64,000 bases of DNA from Clavibacter michiganensis subsp. tessellarius (GTDB lineage Bacteria > Actinomycetota > Actinomycetes > Actinomycetales > Microbacteriaceae): NCBI RefSeq assembly GCF_021922985.1, contig NZ_CP040788.1, positions 62,001 through 126,000 of the forward strand, read 5' to 3'. Position 1 is the stretch's first letter. The number at the start of each line of letters is the position of its first letter. The notes below the pieces were generated by a model, which made no database searches, was not told where the DNA came from, and saw nothing but the letters and a program-made list of their open reading frames with translations. Shown in pieces: positions 36,716 through 45,797 of the stretch. A program made the translations under genes and the position numbers.

Positions 36716-39676
36716 GTGCCCGGCACGAAGAAGTTGGTCATCGTCGAGTCGCCGGCCAAGGCCAAGACGATCGGCCAGTACCTGGGCAGCGGCTACGAGG
36801 TGCAGGCCTCCGTCGGCCACATCCGCGACCTCATCGAGCCCAAGAACCTGCCGCCCGAGCTCAAGAAGGGCACGCTCGGCAAGTTCTCCGTCGACGTCGA
36901 GAACGGCTTCGAGCCGTACTACGTCGTCAGCGACCAGAAGAAGAAGACCGTCGCCGACCTCAAGCGCGCGCTGAAGGACGCCGACGAGCTCTTCCTCGCG
37001 ACGGATGAGGACCGCGAGGGGGAGGCCATCGCGTGGCATCTGCTGCAGGTGCTCAAGCCCAAGGTGCCGGTGAAGCGGATGGTGTTCCACGAGATCACCA
37101 AGGAGGCCATCGAGCGCGCCCGCGACAGCACGCGCGACATCGACACGGCGCTCGTCGACGCGCAGGAGACCCGCCGCATCCTCGACCGCCTCTACGGCTA
37201 CGAGGTGTCGCCGGTGCTGTGGCGCAAGGTCGGCCCGGGGCTGTCCGCGGGGCGCGTGCAGTCGGCGGCCACGCGGCTCGTGGTCGATCGCGAGCGCGAG
37301 CGCCTCGCCTTCGTCACCGCCAGCTACTGGGACCTGACCGCGTCGCTCTCGCCGCTCGAGCAGCAGCTGCCCTTCGACGCCCGGCTCGTCCGCATCGACG
37401 GGGCGCGCATCGCCACCGGTCGCGACTTCGACGACAAGGGCGCGCTCAAGAACGACTCGCGGCCGCTCGACGCGTCGACGGCCGAGGCGCTCGCCGAGGC
37501 GCTGCGCGACCCCTCCGTCCCCCTGCGGGTGCAGAGCGTCGAGTCGAAGCCGTACACGCGTCGGCCCGCGGCCCCCTTCACCACGTCGACGCTCCAGCAG
37601 GAGGCGGCCCGCAAGCTCCGCTTCTCCGCGCGCCAGACGATGAGCGTCGCCCAGTCGCTCTACGAGAACGGCTACATCACCTACATGCGCACCGACTCGC
37701 CGTCGCTCTCGCAGCAGGCGATCAACGCGGCGCGGAAGCAGGCCGCGGAGCTCTACGGTCCGGAGACGGTGCCCGACAAGCCGCGCCTCTACGCGGGCAA
37801 GAGCAAGAACGCGCAGGAGGCCCATGAGGCCGTCCGCCCGGCCGGGGAGACCTTCCGCACCCCTCAGCAGCTCGCGTCGACGCTGCGCGGCAACGACCAC
37901 AAGCTCTACGACCTCATCTGGAAGCGCACCATCGCCTCGCAGATGGCGGACGCGAAGGGCTCGACGGCGTCGGTCGTCATCGCCGCGGGGCCCACGTCCG
38001 CGGGTGAGGTCGCCGAGTTCGCCGCCTCGGGCACCGTCATCACGTTCCGCGGCTTCCTCGCCGCCTACGAGGAGGGCCGCGACGAGGAGCGTCACGGCAC
38101 CGCCGAGCCGCGAGAGGCGAAGCTGCCCGACCTCAAGAAGGGGCAGGACCTCCGCCTCGTCGACGTGGACGCCAAGGGGCACGAGACCAGCCCGCCGCCG
38201 CGCTACACGGAGGCGAGCCTGGTCAAGACCCTCGAGGAGCTCGGCATCGGGCGTCCCTCCACCTACGCCGCCATCATCTCCACCATCGTCGACCGCGGCT
38301 ACGTGACCCCGCGGGGCACGGCGCTGGTGCCCAACTGGATCGCCTTCTCGGTGGTCCGGCTGCTGGAGGAGTTCTTCACCGAGCTGGTGCAGTACGACTT
38401 CACCGCGGGCATGGAGAACGACCTCGACCGCATCGCGGACGGCTCGGCCGAGCGCGTCGACTGGCTGAAGGGCTTCTACTACGGGAACGACGCCCACAAG
38501 GGCCTGCGCCCCACCATCGACAACCTCGGCGAGATCGACGCCAAGGAGATCAACTCCCTGCGCATCGCGGACGACATCACGCTGCGCATCGGCAAGTACG
38601 GCCCGTACCTCGAGGTGCACGAGGAGGGCGCCGCGCCCGACGCGACGCCGCGCCGCGTCAACCTCCCCGAGGACCTCGCGCCCGACGAGCTGACGTCCGC
38701 CAAGGCGCGCGAGCTCATCGACGCGCCGGTCGTCACGGACCGCGTCATCGGCATCAACCCGGCGAACGGCAAGCAGGTCGTCGCGAAGGACGGCCGCTAC
38801 GGCCCCTACGTCACCGAGCTCGACCCCGAGCCCGAGGAGGCCCCGGCGGCTCCCGCGGACGGAGTCGACCCGGCGACGGGCGTGGTGCTGGAGGCGGCCG
38901 CGGCCCCCACCGCGGCGGCGCCGGCGAAGAAGGTGCCCGCCAAGAAGCCGGCGGCGAAGAAGGTGGCCGCCGTCAAGCCGCGCACGGCCTCCATCTTCAA
39001 GTCCATGGACCTGGCGACGGTCGACCTCGAGACGGCGCTCCGCCTGCTCGACCTGCCGCGCGTCGTCGGCGAGGACCCGGAGACCGCGACTCCCATCACC
39101 GCGCAGAACGGCAAGTACGGCCCGTACCTCAAGAAGGGCACGGACTCGCGCTCGCTCACGAGCGAGGAGCAGATCTTCGAGATCGACCTCCCGGGGGCGC
39201 TCGAGGTCTTCGCGCAGCCGAAGTACGGCGCACGCCGGCCCTCGAGCGCGCTCAAGGAGTTCGACGCGGATCCGGTGAGCGGCAAGGGCATCAAGGTCAA
39301 GGACGGCCGGTTCGGCCCGTACGTCACCGACGGCGAGACCAACGCCACCATCCCCAAGAGCGAGTCCGTCGAGGACGTCGACTTCGACCGGGCCGTCGAG
39401 CTGCTGGCCGACAAGCGCGCCAAGGGCCCCGCGAAGCCCAAGGCGAAGGCCAAGGCCCCCGCGAAGGCGAAGGCCAAGGCCCCGGCGAAGCCGCGGACCA
39501 CCGCGGCCAAGACGACCGCGACGAAGACGGCAGCCGCGAAGACGACGGCCACGAAGTCCGCGGGTTCCGCCGCGAAGACGACGACCGCGCGCTCGGCCGC
39601 CGCGACCAAGGCGGCCGCCACGCGGGCCGCCAACAAGGCCGCGGCCGCAGCGGCGGCAGCGTCCGACGCGACGTGA
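36716..39676 (+). CDS. topA: DNA topoisomerase I
   Basis: 986 residues from a GTG behind AAGGAG. The Toprim domain has KLVIVESPAKAKTI and DEDREGEAIAWHL; the catalytic Tyr is in GYITYMRTDSPSLS. The C-terminal part carries several repeated GKYGPYL/GRFGPYV-type DNA-binding units instead of zinc ribbons, then a long Lys/Ala tail (AKAKAPAKAK, AAKTTATK). It relaxes negative supercoils; the basic tail aids DNA tracking in actinobacterial enzymes. The stop overlaps tmk (GTGA), starting a four-gene overlapping operon. Confidence 0.97.
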   Translation: MPGTKKLVIVESPAKAKTIGQYLGSGYEVQASVGHIRDLIEPKNLPPELKKGTLGKFSVDVENGFEPYYVVSDQKKKTVADLKRALKDADELFLATDEDREGEAIAWHLLQVLKPKVPVKRMVFHEITKEAIERARDSTRDIDTALVDAQETRRILDRLYGYEVSPVLWRKVGPGLSAGRVQSAATRLVVDRERERLAFVTASYWDLTASLSPLEQQLPFDARLVRIDGARIATGRDFDDKGALKNDSRPLDASTAEALAEALRDPSVPLRVQSVESKPYTRRPAAPFTTSTLQQEAARKLRFSARQTMSVAQSLYENGYITYMRTDSPSLSQQAINAARKQAAELYGPETVPDKPRLYAGKSKNAQEAHEAVRPAGETFRTPQQLASTLRGNDHKLYDLIWKRTIASQMADAKGSTASVVIAAGPTSAGEVAEFAASGTVITFRGFLAAYEEGRDEERHGTAEPREAKLPDLKKGQDLRLVDVDAKGHETSPPPRYTEASLVKTLEELGIGRPSTYAAIISTIVDRGYVTPRGTALVPNWIAFSVVRLLEEFFTELVQYDFTAGMENDLDRIADGSAERVDWLKGFYYGNDAHKGLRPTIDNLGEIDAKEINSLRIADDITLRIGKYGPYLEVHEEGAAPDATPRRVNLPEDLAPDELTSAKARELIDAPVVTDRVIGINPANGKQVVAKDGRYGPYVTELDPEPEEAPAAPADGVDPATGVVLEAAAAPTAAAPAKKVPAKKPAAKKVAAVKPRTASIFKSMDLATVDLETALRLLDLPRVVGEDPETATPITAQNGKYGPYLKKGTDSRSLTSEEQIFEIDLPGALEVFAQPKYGARRPSSALKEFDADPVSGKGIKVKDGRFGPYVTDGETNATIPKSESVEDVDFDRAVELLADKRAKGPAKPKAKAKAPAKAKAKAPAKPRTTAAKTTATKTAAAKTTATKSAGSAAKTTTARSAAATKAAATRAANKAAAAAAAASDAT

Positions 39677-40308
39677 CCGGCGTCTTCATCACCCTGGAGG
39701 GCGGCGACGGTGTGGGGAAGTCCACGCAGTCGGCGCTCCTCCGGGTGTGGTTGGAGGAGCGGGGCCAGGAGGTCGTCCCCACGCGCGAGCCGGGTGGCAC
39801 GGACCTCGGGGCCGAGATCCGGGAGATCGTCCTCCATCGACGGGGTCACATCGCCCCGCGCGCGGAGGCGCTCCTCTACGCGGCGGACCGCGCGCACCAC
39901 GTCGACGCCATCGTGCGCCCCGCGCTCGAACGCGGTGCCGTGGTGCTGCAGGACCGGTACCTCGACTCGTCCGTGGCGTACCAGGGTGCGGGCCGCGTCC
40001 TCGACCCCACGGAGATCCGGAGCCTGTCGCTCTGGGCGGCCGAGGGTCTCCTCCCGCACCTGACCGTGCTCCTCGACCTCGACCAGGCGTCCGCCCGCAC
40101 GCGGTTGGACGCCGCCCGCACGCGGTTCGACCGGCTCGAGTCCGAGCGGGCCGAATTCCACGAGCGCGTGCGCCAGGCGTTCCTCGCCCTCGCGGACGCG
40201 GAGCCCGACCGCTTCCTGGTCGTCGACGCCTCGCTGCCGCGGGAGGAGATCGCCGAGCGCATCCGCGCGCGGGTCGCCGCGCTGCTCGACGTGGGAGCGT
40301 CCGCATGA
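39673..40308 (+). CDS. tmk: Thymidylate kinase
   Basis: 211 residues, GTG overlapping topA by 4 bases. P-loop EGGDGVGKST, then TREPGGTDLG and DRYLDSSVAYQGAGR, the DR(Y/H) motif and substrate loop. It makes dTDP from dTMP; with tdk at 14.4 kb, both thymidine salvage kinases are in this window. The stop overlaps holB (ATGA), an association with holB that is widespread in bacteria. Confidence 0.96.
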   Translation: MTGVFITLEGGDGVGKSTQSALLRVWLEERGQEVVPTREPGGTDLGAEIREIVLHRRGHIAPRAEALLYAADRAHHVDAIVRPALERGAVVLQDRYLDSSVAYQGAGRVLDPTEIRSLSLWAAEGLLPHLTVLLDLDQASARTRLDAARTRFDRLESERAEFHERVRQAFLALADAEPDRFLVVDASLPREEIAERIRARVAALLDVGASA

Positions 40309-41510
40309 GCGGCGCGGTCACGGCACCCGACGGGCGCGCCATCTGGGACGACCTCACCGGGCAGTCGGAGGCCGTGGCGCTCCTCGCGTCCGCGAGCAGC
40401 CCCCGCGCCACCGCCCGCGACGCCGCAGGCACCGCGCTCGCGCACTCCTGGCTCATCACCGGGCCCCCCGGATCCGGCCGGTCCAACCTCGCCTACGCCT
40501 TCGCGACCGCGCTGCTGAGCGACGGGACGCCCGAGGGCGACGCGGCCACGGCGAAGCAGGTCGCCGCCCGCAGCCATCCCGACCTCGGCGTCCTCGCCAC
40601 GGAGCGGGTCATCATCGCCATCGACGAGGTGCGCGCGCTGGTCACGTCGTCGCAGTACTCGCCCTCGGTCGGCCGCTACCGCGTCATGGTCGTGGAGGAC
40701 GCCGACCGCATGACCGAGCGCACCTCGAACCTCCTGCTCAAGGCGCTCGAGGAGCCGCCGGAGCGCACCATCTGGATCCTGTGCGCGCCCAGCGAGGCCG
40801 ACCTCATCCCCACCATCCGCTCGCGCGTGCGCAGCGTCCGGCTCCGGATGCCGTCGGTGCAGGACGTCGCCGCGCTCATCCAGCGCCGGGACGGCGTCGA
40901 CGCGGCGACGGCCACGCGGGCCGCCCGCGAGGCGCAGAGCCACATCGGCATGGCCAGGCGGCTGGCGACGGACGCCGAGGCGCGCGAGCGCCGCAGCCGC
41001 ACGCTGGAGCTCGCCCTGGGCATCCGCACCGTCGGCGACGCCGTGCGTGCCGCCGCCGCCCTCCTGGAGCTGGCCGGTCAGGACGCCAAGGCGTTCACGG
41101 TCCAGCGCGACGCCGACGAGCGCGAGAGGGCGCTGCGCTCGCTCGGAGTCCAAGAGGGCGGGTCGATCCCGCCGCAGCTGCGCTCGCAGATCCGACAGCT
41201 CGAGGAGGACCAGAAGCGGCGCGCCACGCGGAGCCTGCGCGACGGCATCGACCGGATCCTCGTCGACCTCATGTCCCTCCACCGCGACGTGCTGCTCCAC
41301 CAGCTCGGGGCCGACCTCCCGGCCGTGAACGAGGCGATCGCGCCGCGCGTCGCCGAGGCCGCCGACGCCGGATCCGCCGCCGCGTCCCTGGCCGTGCTCG
41401 ACGCCGTGGCGGTCGCGCGCCGGCGCATCGACGGCAACGTGTCGCCCGCCCTGGCACTCGAGGCCATGCTCGTCTCGCTCACCCGCACGCGGTCGGGGGG
41501 CGGGTCATGA
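40305..41510 (+). CDS. holB: DNA polymerase III subunit delta prime
   Basis: 401 residues, overlapping tmk and the following gene. The AAA+ N-domain has a degenerate P-loop (GPPGSGRS, Arg in place of Lys), as expected for a non-hydrolysing delta prime, then VVEDADRMTERTSNLLLKALEEPPERTIWIL and TIRSRVRSVRL with the SRC-like arginine finger. The zinc-binding Cys cluster normally between P-loop and DEAD region is absent: the protein has a single Cys (WILCAPSE). It works in the clamp loader with DnaX. Confidence 0.93.
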   Translation: MSGAVTAPDGRAIWDDLTGQSEAVALLASASSPRATARDAAGTALAHSWLITGPPGSGRSNLAYAFATALLSDGTPEGDAATAKQVAARSHPDLGVLATERVIIAIDEVRALVTSSQYSPSVGRYRVMVVEDADRMTERTSNLLLKALEEPPERTIWILCAPSEADLIPTIRSRVRSVRLRMPSVQDVAALIQRRDGVDAATATRAAREAQSHIGMARRLATDAEARERRSRTLELALGIRTVGDAVRAAAALLELAGQDAKAFTVQRDADERERALRSLGVQEGGSIPPQLRSQIRQLEEDQKRRATRSLRDGIDRILVDLMSLHRDVLLHQLGADLPAVNEAIAPRVAEAADAGSAAASLAVLDAVAVARRRIDGNVSPALALEAMLVSLTRTRSGGGS

Positions 41511-43123
41511 GGCGCGGCGCGGATGCGGGTACGCCGCCCGACCGGGTCCTCCGCGCATCCGGCCGGCGTCGATCCGCACGCCGAGCGGCCGGTGCGGTCG
41601 CGGCCCTCGTGGTCGGCGTCCTCGTCCTCAGCGGCTGCGGGGCCTTCGGGATCCCGGCGCCGCGCAGCGCGACGTCCAGCCCCTCCGCGGAGGAGGTCGC
41701 GCCCGACCTCGCCCGCTACTACGGCCAGACGCTGCAGTGGTCCCCGTGCGAGGACGGCGCCGAGTGCACCACGGCGACGGCGCCGCTCGACTGGTCGGCT
41801 CCCGACCCGGCGACGGACATCCAGCTGGCGCTCGTGCGGCACACGGCGCGCGGATCCGGCGAGCCCCGGGGATCGCTCTTCGTGAACCCCGGCGGCCCCG
41901 GCGCGTCCGGCGTCGACTTCGTGAAGGCCGGCGTCGACTCCGCCACCTCGCGCGCGCTCCAGGACGACTACGACGTCGTCGGCTGGGATCCGCGCGGCGT
42001 CGGCGCCTCCACCGCGGTCGACTGCGTGGACGACGCCCAGCTCGACGCGCTCCTCTACCAGGAGACGGACGCCGCACCCGGCACCCCGCAGGCCGACGAC
42101 GAGCTGATCCAGGCCTCGAAGGACTTCGCCGCCTCCTGCGCCGCGCGCTCCGGCGACCTGCTCGAGTTCATCGACACCCGCAGCACGGCCCACGACCTCG
42201 ACATGCTGCGGGCGCTCGTCGGCGACCCGCAGCTCAACTACCTCGGCTACTCGTACGGCACGAGCATCGGGGCGCAGTACGCGCAGGACTTCCCGGCGCA
42301 CGTGGGCCGCATGGTCCTCGACGGCGCGACGGATCCCGCGGCCAGCGCCTTCGACGTGGTGCTCGCGCAGACCACGGGCTTCCGCGACTCGTTCGAGGCC
42401 TACATGTCTGCGTGCCTCGCCGCGAGCGGCTGCCCGTTCCGCGGATCCGTCGACGACGGGATCGGCATGGTCGCGTCGCTGCTCGCCACGCTCGACGCCA
42501 GCCCGGTGCGCGCCGCCGACGGGCGCGAGCTCGACCGGGCGGTCATGCGCAGCGCCATCGACGCGGCCCTGTACAGCGAGAAGCAGTGGCCCACGCTCAC
42601 CACGGCGTTCACGCGGGCGATGCAGGGCGACCCGTCCATCGCCTTCGCGCTCGCGGACAACTACTTCGGGCGGAACCCGGACGGCACGTACCGCGGCAAC
42701 TACTTCGAGGCGTTCCTCGCCATCCAGTGCGTCGACCACCCCGTCGAGCGCGACGCGTCGGTGCTCGCGACCGAGGCGCGCGAGATCCGCTCCGCCGAGG
42801 GCGAGCTCGCCGACGCCGACACCTCCCGCGACGCCGAACCGGACCCGATCTGCGGCAACTGGCCGTACGCGGCCCGGCAGGCGCCCGGGCCCGTGTCGGC
42901 GGAGGGCGCCGCGCCCATCGTGGTGGTCGGCACGACCGGGGACCCGGCCACGCCGTACTCCTGGGCGCAGGCGCTCGCGGGCCAGCTGTCCTCGGGCGTG
43001 CTCCTGACGTACCGCGGCGAGGGGCACATCGCCTACGACGAGCGCGATCCCTGCATCGTCGCGGCCGTGGACGGGTACCTGCTCGGCGGCGACCCGCCGG
43101 CCGACGGCACCACCTGCGGCTGA
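41507..43123 (+). CDS. Secreted alpha/beta-hydrolase lipoprotein (TAP-like peptidase family)
   Basis: 538 residues, ATG overlapping holB. An Arg-rich signal peptide ends in a lipobox (VLVLSGC), so the protein is lipid-anchored outside. The hydrolase has the oxyanion stretch NPGGPGASG, nucleophile Ser in GYSYGTSIG, the acid in GTTGDPATPYSWA and His in GEGHIAY, all in the order of the TAP/SlpD-type peptidases. These release N-terminal peptides; the real substrate is unknown. Cysteines pair with disulfides in the cap. Position behind topA-tmk-holB is conserved in related actinobacteria. Confidence 0.92.
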   Translation: MRRGADAGTPPDRVLRASGRRRSARRAAGAVAALVVGVLVLSGCGAFGIPAPRSATSSPSAEEVAPDLARYYGQTLQWSPCEDGAECTTATAPLDWSAPDPATDIQLALVRHTARGSGEPRGSLFVNPGGPGASGVDFVKAGVDSATSRALQDDYDVVGWDPRGVGASTAVDCVDDAQLDALLYQETDAAPGTPQADDELIQASKDFAASCAARSGDLLEFIDTRSTAHDLDMLRALVGDPQLNYLGYSYGTSIGAQYAQDFPAHVGRMVLDGATDPAASAFDVVLAQTTGFRDSFEAYMSACLAASGCPFRGSVDDGIGMVASLLATLDASPVRAADGRELDRAVMRSAIDAALYSEKQWPTLTTAFTRAMQGDPSIAFALADNYFGRNPDGTYRGNYFEAFLAIQCVDHPVERDASVLATEAREIRSAEGELADADTSRDAEPDPICGNWPYAARQAPGPVSAEGAAPIVVVGTTGDPATPYSWAQALAGQLSSGVLLTYRGEGHIAYDERDPCIVAAVDGYLLGGDPPADGTTCG

Positions 43124-43165
43124 CGCCGGAGCCGGCCGGTGGACGGGAGGGCCCTCGGCATCCGG

Positions 43166-43171
43166 TATGCT
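43166..43171 (+). promoter_or_regulatory. -10 box of tRNA-Thr
   Basis: TATGCT, 37 bases before the mature 5' end. Confidence 0.5.
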
Positions 43172-43208
43172 CTCTATTCGTGCCCGGTACTCCCTGAGTC
43201 CGGGCCGG

Positions 43209-43284
43209 GCCGCCTTAGCTCAGTCGGTAGAGCATCTCACTCGTAATGAGAAGGTCGTCAGTTCGATTCTGACAGGCGGCTCCA
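43209..43284 (+). tRNA. tRNA-Thr (anticodon CGT)
   Basis: Acceptor GCCGCCT pairs with AGGCGGC; anticodon stem TCTCA/TGAGA with loop CTCGTAA gives CGT for ACG codons; T arm GTTCGATTC. CCA is encoded. Confidence 0.96.
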
Positions 43285-43316
43285 CGCGCATCACCGCGCA
43301 CCCGCATCGCACCCGC

Positions 43317-43332
43317 ACCGCCGTCGGGCGGT
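43317..43332 (+). terminator. Short terminator after tRNA-Thr
   Basis: ACCGCC/GGCGGT stem with a GTCG loop, followed by TCTCC. A second 8-bp stem (43396-43403/43413-43420) lies further on. Confidence 0.45.
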
Positions 43333-43455
43333 CTCCGACCCATGGGCGGCAGGCGCGCCGGCATCCGGCGGCGCCGGCCCGTCCCTCCCCAGGGCGTCGG
43401 ACGCCGGGCTCCCGTCCGACGGGCGGACGCAGGGGGAGCGCCCGGCGTCGCCGTC

Positions 43456-43461
43456 TAACAT
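43456..43461 (+). promoter_or_regulatory. -10 box of dacB (leaderless)
   Basis: TAACAT is followed by 6 bases and the ATG at 43468. Confidence 0.55.
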
Positions 43462-43467
43462 GTCCCC

Positions 43468-44955
43468 ATGCGATCCGAAGCCGACGGCCCCGACGCCCCG
43501 CGCGCGGACCGCGGCGCCGCGGGTCCCACCTCGCGCCGCGCCGCACGCCGTCCGGGCAGCGGCCGCGCCCGCACCATGACGGCCGGCGTCGCCGTCGTCG
43601 CCCTCCTCGCGGCGGGCGCGGTCGGCGCGGGAGCGGCCACCGGACGGGCGGGCAGCGCCTCGGCGAGCGTCGCGGCCACCGCGGATCCCGCCCCCGCTCC
43701 GAGCCCGACGCCCACGGTGGCCCCCGCGCGGCCCGTTCCCGCGAGCGCGGCCACCGCCCGCGACCTCCGCATGTGCTCCCTCTCCTCCCTCGCCCAGGAC
43801 CCGCGTCTCGCGACGTTCGAGGGCCAGGTCCGCGACGCCGCGACCGGCCGCGTCCTGTTCGACCGGAACGGCGGCACGCCGGAGCGCACCGCGAGCGTCA
43901 TGAAGGTCATCACCTCGGCCGCCGCGCTCGCCGCCCTCGGCCCGGATCGGCGCATCGCGACCACGGTCGTCCGCGGCGCCGAGCCCGGCACCGTCGTGCT
44001 GGTCGGCGGCGGCGACCCCACGCTGTCCCGCCTCACGAGCGGCAGCTCCGTCTACCCCGGCGCCCCGCGGCTCAGCGACCTCGCGCAGCAGGTCCGCACG
44101 GCGTGGGCGGCGGATCCTGCCACCGCGGGCACGCCCATCACCCGCATCGTGCTCGACACGTCCCTCTTCTCCGGCGAGACATGGGCGCCGTCGTGGGCCG
44201 CGACCGAGCGCCAGGCCGGCTACTCCAGCTTCATGACGCCCCTCCAGCTCGATGCCGACCGCGCCGACCCGGCGGCGGTCGTATCCGCCCGCAGCGAGGA
44301 TCCGCTGGCGCGCGTCGGGAGCACCTTCCGCTCGATGCTCGGCGGATCCGCGCAGGTCACCCAGGGCACGGCGCCCGCGGGCGCCGCGGTGCTCGGCAAG
44401 GTCGAGTCGCAGCCGGTGTCGTCGCTCATCCAGACGGCCCTCATCAACTCGGACAACGTGCTCGCGGAGTCGCTCGCCCGCCTCGTGTCCATCCAGGTCG
44501 GCGCCGGGAGCACGCAGCAGTCGCTGGCCCAGGGCATCCCGAAGGCGCTCCAGGCGTACGGCCTCGACACCTCCAGCCTCACCATCGTCGACGGGCAGGG
44601 CCTCAGCCCCGACAACCGCGTGCCCCCGTCCCTCCTGGCCCAGCTGATGATCCAGGTCGACCAGCGGAAGCAGGCGCTCGGCTACCTGCACGACGGGCTG
44701 CCGGTCGCGGGGAAGACGGGCACGCTGTCCAGCCGGTTCACCGGCGACAGCGCGGTGGCGCGCGGTCACGTGGTCGCGAAGACGGGCTGGATCGACACGG
44801 GATACACGCTCGCCGGCATCATCGACGCGGCCGACGGCACCAAGCTCACGTTCGCCTTCTACGCCATCGGGAACGTCACCGGGAACGCGAAGATCGCGCT
44901 CGACGCCCTCGCGGCCGGCGCCTACCGCTGCGGAGCGGACCTGGGGGACGGATGA
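43468..44955 (+). CDS. dacB: D-alanyl-D-alanine carboxypeptidase/endopeptidase (peptidase S13)
   Basis: 495 residues. A long basic N-terminus precedes one hydrophobic segment (TAGVAVVALLAAGAVGAGAA, about 38-60), then an Ala/Pro linker. Penicillin-binding motifs: SVMK (Ser143), SDN (Ser328) and KTGT (from Lys416). The large insert between the first two is the S13 family hallmark. It trims the fifth D-Ala from, or cleaves cross-links in, peptidoglycan outside the cell. Two cysteines are present (CSLSS and YRCGAD). Next gene pncA follows after 64 bases. Confidence 0.93.
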   Translation: MRSEADGPDAPRADRGAAGPTSRRAARRPGSGRARTMTAGVAVVALLAAGAVGAGAATGRAGSASASVAATADPAPAPSPTPTVAPARPVPASAATARDLRMCSLSSLAQDPRLATFEGQVRDAATGRVLFDRNGGTPERTASVMKVITSAAALAALGPDRRIATTVVRGAEPGTVVLVGGGDPTLSRLTSGSSVYPGAPRLSDLAQQVRTAWAADPATAGTPITRIVLDTSLFSGETWAPSWAATERQAGYSSFMTPLQLDADRADPAAVVSARSEDPLARVGSTFRSMLGGSAQVTQGTAPAGAAVLGKVESQPVSSLIQTALINSDNVLAESLARLVSIQVGAGSTQQSLAQGIPKALQAYGLDTSSLTIVDGQGLSPDNRVPPSLLAQLMIQVDQRKQALGYLHDGLPVAGKTGTLSSRFTGDSAVARGHVVAKTGWIDTGYTLAGIIDAADGTKLTFAFYAIGNVTGNAKIALDALAAGAYRCGADLGDG

Positions 44956-45019
44956 CGCGCGGCCCGGTCCCGGGCGGCGGATCCACGGCATCGGGCATCG
45001 CCCGGGGAAGGAGCGGCGC

Positions 45020-45610
45020 ATGAGCCGAGCGCTCTTCATCATCGACGTGCAGAACGACTTCACGGAGGGCGGCGCCCTGGGCGTGGACGGCGGCGGTGAC
45101 GTCGCCCGCGGCATCACCCGTCTCCTCGCCGACGAGCCGTACCGGTACGACCACGTCTTCGCCTCGCGCGACTGGCACGAGGCCACGGGCGGCAACGGCG
45201 GGCACTTCGCCCCCGCCGGGACGGTGCCGGACTTCTCGACCACCTGGCCCGAGCACTGCGTGCAGGGCACGGCCGGCGCCGAGTACCACCCCGACCTCGA
45301 CGTGACGGCGGTCGACTTCCACCTCCGCAAGGGGCAGGGCGCTCCCGCCTACTCGATCTTCGAGGGGACCACCGAGGACGGGGTGCCGCTCGCGGACCTC
45401 CTCGTGCTCCACGACGTGACCGACGTCGACGTGGTGGGCCTCGCGACCGACTACTGCGTGCTCGCCTCGGCCCTCGACGCCGTGCACCAGGGCAGGCGGG
45501 TGCGCGTGCTCGAGGACCTGGTCGCGGGCGTCGCCCCGGCCACGAGCACCGCGGCGCTCGAGCGCCTGCGGGACGCCGGCGCCGAGATCGTGTCCGGTCC
45601 CGGCGACTGA
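45020..45610 (+). CDS. pncA: Nicotinamidase
   Basis: 196 residues, ATG after AAGGAG. The catalytic triad is visible: Asp9 in IIDVQNDF, Lys in HLRKGQ, and Cys146 in ATDYCV. Metal-site residues lie in SRDWHEAT and WPEHC. It converts nicotinamide to nicotinate for NAD salvage (isochorismatase-like hydrolase fold). A T-free leader follows before the dehydrogenase gene. Confidence 0.95.
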   Translation: MSRALFIIDVQNDFTEGGALGVDGGGDVARGITRLLADEPYRYDHVFASRDWHEATGGNGGHFAPAGTVPDFSTTWPEHCVQGTAGAEYHPDLDVTAVDFHLRKGQGAPAYSIFEGTTEDGVPLADLLVLHDVTDVDVVGLATDYCVLASALDAVHQGRRVRVLEDLVAGVAPATSTAALERLRDAGAEIVSGPGD

Positions 45611-45656
45611 CGCGGCGCGCGGCACGCGCGCACGCAGAACGCGACACGGGACACGT

Positions 45657-45797
45657 GACGCGCACGCGGCAGGCACGGACAGGCCGCACCCGCACGCCGC
45701 ACGCACGAACAGGCAGCACGCACCAACAGCCAGCACCCACGAACACGCACCCACGAACACGCAGCACGCACCCGCACGACGCAGAAGCGAGGACAGC
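45657..45797 (+). other. T-free C/A-rich leader between pncA and the aldehyde dehydrogenase
   Basis: From 45657 to 45798 (the A of the ATG) there is no T in 142 bases. The stretch is built of irregular CACG/CACC/GAACACGC/CAGCACGC elements. The transcript would be U-free and poor in stable hairpins. It could be a Rho loading (rut-like, C-rich) region or a translational standby leader; either is inference. Confidence 0.6.

Noticed and set aside
45611..45797. CRISPR or satellite array between pncA and the dehydrogenase
   Set aside because: The CACG-type elements have no constant period and no spacers; reported instead as a T-free leader.
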